Origin: Mesorhizobium muleiense | GTDB taxonomy: Bacteria; Pseudomonadota; Alphaproteobacteria; Rhizobiales; Rhizobiaceae | NCBI RefSeq assembly: GCF_900099905.1 | Contig: NZ_FNEE01000001.1 | Location: forward strand, 359,091 to 423,090 | DNA: 64,000 nt | Direction of reading: 5' to 3' | In this document: one piece after another, positions 60,134 to 64,000 of the stretch | Layout: each line of letters begins with the position of its first letter | Position numbering within the stretch: the stretch's first letter is position 1 | Translations under genes and position numbers: made by a program | Notes under the pieces: model-generated | The model's database searches: none | Told to the model about the DNA's origin: nothing | The model's input: only the letters and a program-made list of their open reading frames with translations

Positions 60134-60955
60134 ATGCCGTCTGCACTTGAGCAACTGGCTCAATCCGTGAAAGAGCGACGAGCGATCTTGTTCGTTGGGG
60201 CGGGTGTGTCGATGAGCGTCGGCCTGCCATCCTGGGAGACGCTCATCGAGCATATGGTGGATGAACTCGGCCTCGATCGAGACGTGGTCGACAGGCCAGA
60301 GTCCAGTTACCAGGCTCTTGCCGAATATTACCGGCTAAAGCATGGCAGTCTCGGCCCCTTGCGCAGTTGGATGGATCGCGAATGGAGCGTCTCGCGGGAA
60401 AAAGTCAAGGGATCGGCGATCCACAAGCTGATCGTGTCACTCGATTTCCCGATCATCTACACAACCAACTATGATCGAAACCTTGAGGTTGCGTTCGAAG
60501 TCCACGACCGCGCGTTCGTAAAAGTGGCCAATGCCAAGGATATCGCCAAGGTGAACGGCGAGGTTACCCAGATCATCAAATATCACGGCGATTTCGACGA
60601 CGACGCATCGCTGGTCCTGGCGGAGTCCGACTATTTCGAGCGGCTGTCGTTCGAGTCGCCGTTGGACGTGAAGTTTCGCGCCGACGCACTCGGGCGCACC
60701 GTCCTGTTCATCGGCTACAGCATGTCAGACATGAACATCCGTCTGTTGCTGTATCGGCTTTGGGAAACCTGGCGCCGGTCCGGTTATGAAAGGAATCGTC
60801 CGAAATCGTTCGTCTTCATGCCGCAACCGAGCGTCGTCCAGGAAGCGGTCCTCGGACGCTGGGGTATCGACATGCTGACCGACGAGGCCGATCGGCCGGA
60901 GGATGCTCTGGTGGCGTTCCTGAGCAAGCTCAAGGACGCGATAGACCAGGCTTAG
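60134..60955 (+). CDS. Solitary SIR2-family protein
   Basis: A 273-residue protein of the SIR2_2 type. AILFVGAGVSMSVGLPSWE (NAD-binding Gly-rich loop, about 20-36), FPIIYTTNYDRNLE (Asn and Asp of the active site) and IIKYHGDFDD (catalytic-type His, about 150) are seen; VLFIGYSMSDMNIRLLLYRLW follows. ATG 60134 is used; the longer frame from 59510 overlaps the divergent gene and is not homologous. Proteins of this kind are NADases or deacylase relatives and often belong to antiphage defence. No partner gene (TIR, HerA, Argonaute) lies beside it. Confidence 0.87.
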   Translation: MPSALEQLAQSVKERRAILFVGAGVSMSVGLPSWETLIEHMVDELGLDRDVVDRPESSYQALAEYYRLKHGSLGPLRSWMDREWSVSREKVKGSAIHKLIVSLDFPIIYTTNYDRNLEVAFEVHDRAFVKVANAKDIAKVNGEVTQIIKYHGDFDDDASLVLAESDYFERLSFESPLDVKFRADALGRTVLFIGYSMSDMNIRLLLYRLWETWRRSGYERNRPKSFVFMPQPSVVQEAVLGRWGIDMLTDEADRPEDALVAFLSKLKDAIDQA

Positions 60956-61040
60956 TGCCGATGCGTTCGGCCGGCCGGGAACATTGTAGATCGTTGCGAC
61001 GTTCATAGCTGCGAAGGGATGCTGTTTGCGGAGGCCTATG

Positions 61041-61289
61041 ATGGGCCAGTTCCAAATGATCGATCTCGTTTCCGTCATCGACGCCTGCACCACCGACCGC
61101 GCCGCAGGGCGATTGGTGTCGATGGCCAAAGCCGTCGAAGAGTTGCGGGTGCTGACCGGTGATTTCATCTCGCCGGACGAAATCGTGGCCAACGCACTGT
61201 CGCCGGTGGCGTGGGCGCGCGGCTGCGCGGTTCTGTTCGACGAGCAGCCGGGCGCCGACATCCTGCACGCGCCATGGCAGGACGCCTGA
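61041..61289 (+). CDS. Hypothetical protein, 82 residues
   Basis: A helical protein: MIDLVSVIDACTTDRAAGRLV, then AKAVEELRVLTGDFISPDEIV and ALSPVAWARGCAVLFDE. ATG 61041 gives good spacing to GGAGG; ATG 61038 is possible. It lies 85 bases after the SIR2 gene in the same direction; a joint role is not shown. Family not recognised. Confidence 0.55.
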   Translation: MGQFQMIDLVSVIDACTTDRAAGRLVSMAKAVEELRVLTGDFISPDEIVANALSPVAWARGCAVLFDEQPGADILHAPWQDA

Positions 61290-61430
61290 CTGAGGACGCC
61301 TGAGCGTGCCGAATATCGGCAGCCGCGCCGGCCGGGCGCTGCACGCATCGCATATGCCGCCGTCGGGAGCGCTGGCGGCGGTACCGCAACAGGAGTGTTT
61401 AGCCACAATCCGTGAAACCGGAGAAATGCT

Positions 61431-61745
61431 ATGAACAAAAACGAGACCCGTTACGAACATGGCGCGACCAAGTACCCGGCCAAGAAAGATGCCGACGCGT
61501 CGGATCAATTTTCCCAGGAGGCAGCCGGCAACAAGAAGCCTGCCGGCGGCATGGGCCTGACCCGGTCAAGGGACGAGGTGGAGGACAAAACCCATCAATC
61601 CGAAGGGCAGGACCCGCCCAGGCGGTCCACGCCCAGCGCAGCGACCGAAAAGACATCCGGCGCCGGTCCGTCGATCGCCGAGCGTTCCAAGGACGCCAAG
61701 GCTCCGAAGAGCGGCCGCCAGCCAGGCGCCTACACCAAGGACTGA
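61431..61745 (+). CDS. Hydrophilic disordered protein, 104 residues
   Basis: A highly charged, Lys/Asp/Ser/Gly-rich protein without a hydrophobic core (KYPAKKDADASDQFSQEA, TRSRDEVEDKTHQSEGQD, AERSKDAKAPKSGRQPGAY). Such proteins resemble stress-induced disordered proteins; I do not recognise a family. ATG 61431 follows CCGGAGAAA. It converges with the thiamine-diphosphate enzyme fragment. Confidence 0.65.
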   Translation: MNKNETRYEHGATKYPAKKDADASDQFSQEAAGNKKPAGGMGLTRSRDEVEDKTHQSEGQDPPRRSTPSAATEKTSGAGPSIAERSKDAKAPKSGRQPGAYTKD

Positions 61746-61758
61746 CCGGCCAGGGAGC

Positions 61759-62190
61759 TCAGCCCATCATCGTCTTCAGCGGCTCCCTAGCGAGGTTTGC
61801 TTCGATCTCCTTGCGGCCCGGCGTTTCCCGCAGGGCTGTGCGCATGTTCTTGCGATATTCGTTCGGCATGCGCGGCGGCAGCATAGGTTCATATGCGTCG
61901 ACGACCGCCTCTATGATCACCGGACCTTCCGCGGCAAATGCAGCATCAAGAACCCCATTGACGTCCTCAGGCCGGGTGACGCTGTAGCCGATGCCCCCCA
62001 TGGCTTCCGCGGCCAGGGCGAAATCGATCGGCTGGAGTTCGCAGGCAAATTGCGGGTTGCCAAGGAACATCATTTGCTCCCAGGCGATCTGGTTGAGCAT
62101 GTTGTTCTTGATCACCAGAAGCTTGAGCGGAAATCCTGTAACGCACGGCCGTCGAAATGTGTCGACAAGGATCTCGGCGGTGTTGGGCAT
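61759..62190 (-). pseudogene. Internally deleted thiamine-diphosphate enzyme (pyruvate oxidase/acetolactate synthase type)
   Basis: The first residues (MPNTAEILVDTF) look like the N-terminus of a PoxB-type enzyme. After about 15 residues the sequence jumps to the C-terminal domain: PLKLLVIKNNMLNQIAWEQM, then FALAAEAMGGIGYSVTRPEDV and GPVIIEAVVDAYEPMLPPRMPNE, ending KEIEANLAREPLKTMMG. A full enzyme has about 550 residues; here 143 remain in one frame, so about 400 residues, including most of the cofactor- and substrate-binding parts, are missing. The intact GGAGG before ATG 62190 suggests in-frame deletion rather than gene fusion. Probably not catalytic. Confidence 0.75.
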
Positions 62191-62782
62191 GGTTGCCTCC
62201 AGTGTGTTGTCCCGGGCCAATGACCGCCCCAGGCCAAGGACAACCGGGAGAAGCAGGGCGAGGGCGCTTGTAAGAAGCGGCGCTGAGATTGACGCCTCCG
62301 GCGTGGACGAGGTGCGGGGCCGCTCCGCCTGTGGAAGAGCTGGGTGAGATAAAGCCGTGCGTGCCCCGCGCAGGGGGCGAGCATCCACAGGTTGGTTAAG
62401 ACGTTGTCGACGACACCCCAGCGCCGTACAAACCGGTCTCCCGCATGATGCCGTAGTGCAGGGCCACGGCGTTGAGTTTGCGCTGCCACGTGTGTAGGTT
62501 GCGGCAAACATCCCGGCCGCTGGCGCGGCGTATGGGCCGAGCAATTCGCCTTACCGGCAGAAGCAGAAAACGCTAGAATGAACTCCTGCGACGGTTCCAA
62601 CTGCGCCAAAGACGAGCGCGATGAGCGCGGCGCTCTCCCGAGCGGATTCTGGTGCAACTCCTACCACGTTGCGCTCATGCACCCGGAGACTTGACTGCGA
62701 GGGAACGTGGGGATTCCGCTCACCCGTCTGCTGACACTTTGACTTCGCTTGGTGCGCGTCAGGCCTGACTTCCGGCTGATCT
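62191..62782. other. Intergenic region without supported gene
   Basis: 592 bases between the enzyme fragment and the FAD oxidoreductase. Several open frames exist on both strands, none with a ribosome binding site and recognisable protein pattern. A short frame at about 62577-62693 (plus) is Cys-containing but I do not consider it supported. The region could hold remnants of the deleted gene's surroundings. Confidence 0.35.
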
Positions 62783-64000
62783 TCAGATAGCGGCGATGTC
62801 CAGCTTCGAGCCGTCGACCAGACGCGACAGGCGGAACGGTGTAGGATCGACGCATGGCGTGTCGTTTACGACAAGCTCTGCGGCCAGATAGCCAAGCCCC
62901 GGGCCCAAACCGAAGCCGTGGCCCGAGCAGCCCGCCGCGAGGACGAGGCCTTTCACCCCGTCCACCTGCGACACCACAGGCACTGCGTCCGGCGTGCAAT
63001 CGACGAAGCCGCCCCAGGCACTATCGATCTCTATATCGCCGAGTTGGGGGAAGGTCTTCCGGACACTCTCCACCACTTGGCTTACCAGCCATTTTAAGGG
63101 TGGAGGATCCAGCACCCGATTCTGTTCGAAGATCCGATCGTCGCTGGTCAGCAGCGCCGGCATTGAATCCGGCCCCGAAAGGAACGATTGGCCGATGCCG
63201 AGCCTGACGTTCTTCAGGCGACGCAAGAATTGCGGCATGAATTCCCGGCTATACCGGATAGCCTGGGGCGTGATTTCGAGGTTCGCCTTGCCGCTGATCG
63301 CAAGCGTATAGCTGCCGTCCAGTCGGCGCGTGATCGTGCAGTAGGGTGTGGAGACCGCCTCGCCTATGTTGATTGTCGGGGTGGAACGCAGCGCGGTCTG
63401 CCGGATGCTCGCTTGGGGGAAACTGATCCCGAGCGGCCTAAGGAAGCGCGAGGACCAGGCGCCAGCGGCGCACAGCACCGCGCTGGTTCTGATGTAGCCC
63501 TTCTCCGTGTGCACGCCCGCAATCTTGCCATTGGCCAAGTCGAGCGCCCGCGCGGCGCATTCCTGGTGGATGGTGGCGCCCAGAGCTCTGGCCCCATCGG
63601 CGATAGCCGGCGCGGCGAGCGCAGGTTCGGCCTTACCATCCCGGTCCGAATAGGTCCCGCCGACCCATTTGTCGCGCGCTTCGGGGACGCGCTCGGCCAC
63701 CTCCGCCCGGCTCAGCATGCGGGTGTCGACCTCGTACTCCCTGGCGACCTCGCGCCACCTTTCCCAGCCGGCGAGCACAGCCTCGTCGTGAGTGGCATAG
63801 ACGAGACCGCAGCGTCGAAATCCAAGGTCCCGATTGATATCGCGCGTCAGCTCGTCCCACAGTCGCATGGAGATCACCGAGAGCGGCAGTTCGCGCCGAT
63901 CGCGGTTCTGCTGGCGGCACCAACCCCAGTTTCGGCTCGATTGTTCACAGGCGACGTGGCCCTTCTCGAGCAGAGCCACAGAGAGGCCACGCTTCGCCAG
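62783..64000 (-). CDS. FAD-dependent oxidoreductase, DAO family (5' end beyond window)
   Basis: At least 405 residues of a D-amino-acid-oxidase/sarcosine-oxidase type flavoprotein. The frame is open to base 64000, so the N-terminal FAD loop is cut off, although LAKRGLSVALLEKG at the edge is the second strand of that fold. Downstream are LGFRRCGLVYAT, VLCAAGAWSSRFLRPLGI, SAWGGFVDCTPDAVPVV and LAAGCSGHGFGLGPGLGYLAAELV, the C-terminal FAD-binding part. Substrate unknown; sarcosine, glycine or another amine is possible. Confidence 0.88.
   Translation of the reverse strand: MAKRGLSVALLEKGHVACEQSSRNWGWCRQQNRDRRELPLSVISMRLWDELTRDINRDLGFRRCGLVYATHDEAVLAGWERWREVAREYEVDTRMLSRAEVAERVPEARDKWVGGTYSDRDGKAEPALAAPAIADGARALGATIHQECAARALDLANGKIAGVHTEKGYIRTSAVLCAAGAWSSRFLRPLGISFPQASIRQTALRSTPTINIGEAVSTPYCTITRRLDGSYTLAISGKANLEITPQAIRYSREFMPQFLRRLKNVRLGIGQSFLSGPDSMPALLTSDDRIFEQNRVLDPPPLKWLVSQVVESVRKTFPQLGDIEIDSAWGGFVDCTPDAVPVVSQVDGVKGLVLAAGCSGHGFGLGPGLGYLAAELVVNDTPCVDPTPFRLSRLVDGSKLDIAAI

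Noticed and set aside
62577..62693. 38-codon ORF with three Cys
   Set aside because: No ribosome binding site, no family and not linked to neighbours.

Overview
The window looks like a chromosome segment of a high-GC alphaproteobacterium of the Rhizobiales, most likely Mesorhizobium or a close relative. This is inference from gene content and style: an HWE histidine kinase, a rhizobial-type type VI secretion system (T6SS) cluster with FHA proteins, PpkA/PppA, TagF and a DUF2169/DUF4150 cassette, and a dispersed intergenic repeat with ATGCATGTCG ends. I saw no rRNA, tRNA, CRISPR array or intact insertion sequence.

Layout. 1-5.7 kb: a signalling locus with a response regulator and a 65-residue helical protein on the minus strand, divergent from a CheB-CheR-PAS-HWE hybrid kinase and its overlapping receiver-only regulator, then four small hypothetical genes. 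6.1-12.1 kb: two caspase-like (C14) exported proteins, one with Sel1 repeats, with a Gly-rich lipoprotein, a DUF6931-like protein and an OmpA-domain protein. 12.3-25.3 kb, all minus strand: tagH2, a 53-codon ORF, tssL2, tssM2, a 53-residue protein, pppA, ppkA, a DUF1036 protein and a membrane-anchored M23/lytic-transglycosylase fusion. This is a second TssL-TssM membrane unit with phospho-signalling and cell-wall enzymes but no tube, sheath or baseplate genes. 25.5-28.6 kb (+): vgrG, a DUF6484 gene and a short TIGR02270-like gene.

28.6-48.7 kb (minus, transcribed from right to left): the core T6SS operon tssA-tssB-tssC-hcp-tssE-tssF-tssG-tagH1-tssJ-tssK-tssL1-tssM1-tagF, continuing with overlapping or abutting genes into an effector cassette: DUF2169 adaptor, degenerate beta-ketoacyl-synthase-like protein, DUF4150 PAAR-like protein with an unrecognised C-terminal region, and a propeller-like protein. 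The last three genes look less GC-rich than the apparatus. tssH/clpV (49.0-51.8 kb) is divergent from tssA. One complete T6SS is therefore encoded, together with two TssL/TssM/TagH sets; the second set is tied to the PpkA/PppA phosphorylation switch.

51.9-64 kb is a mixed region: small paralogous helical proteins related to the one at the left edge, a DUF899 protein, an exported Cys-containing protein, an SDR-DUF2269 pair, a thioredoxin-reductase-like flavoprotein, a TetR regulator with two near-identical 20-bp repeats in its divergent promoter, a GFA enzyme, a solitary SIR2 protein with tandem repeats upstream, an internally deleted thiamine-diphosphate enzyme, and a FAD-dependent oxidoreductase that runs off the right edge.
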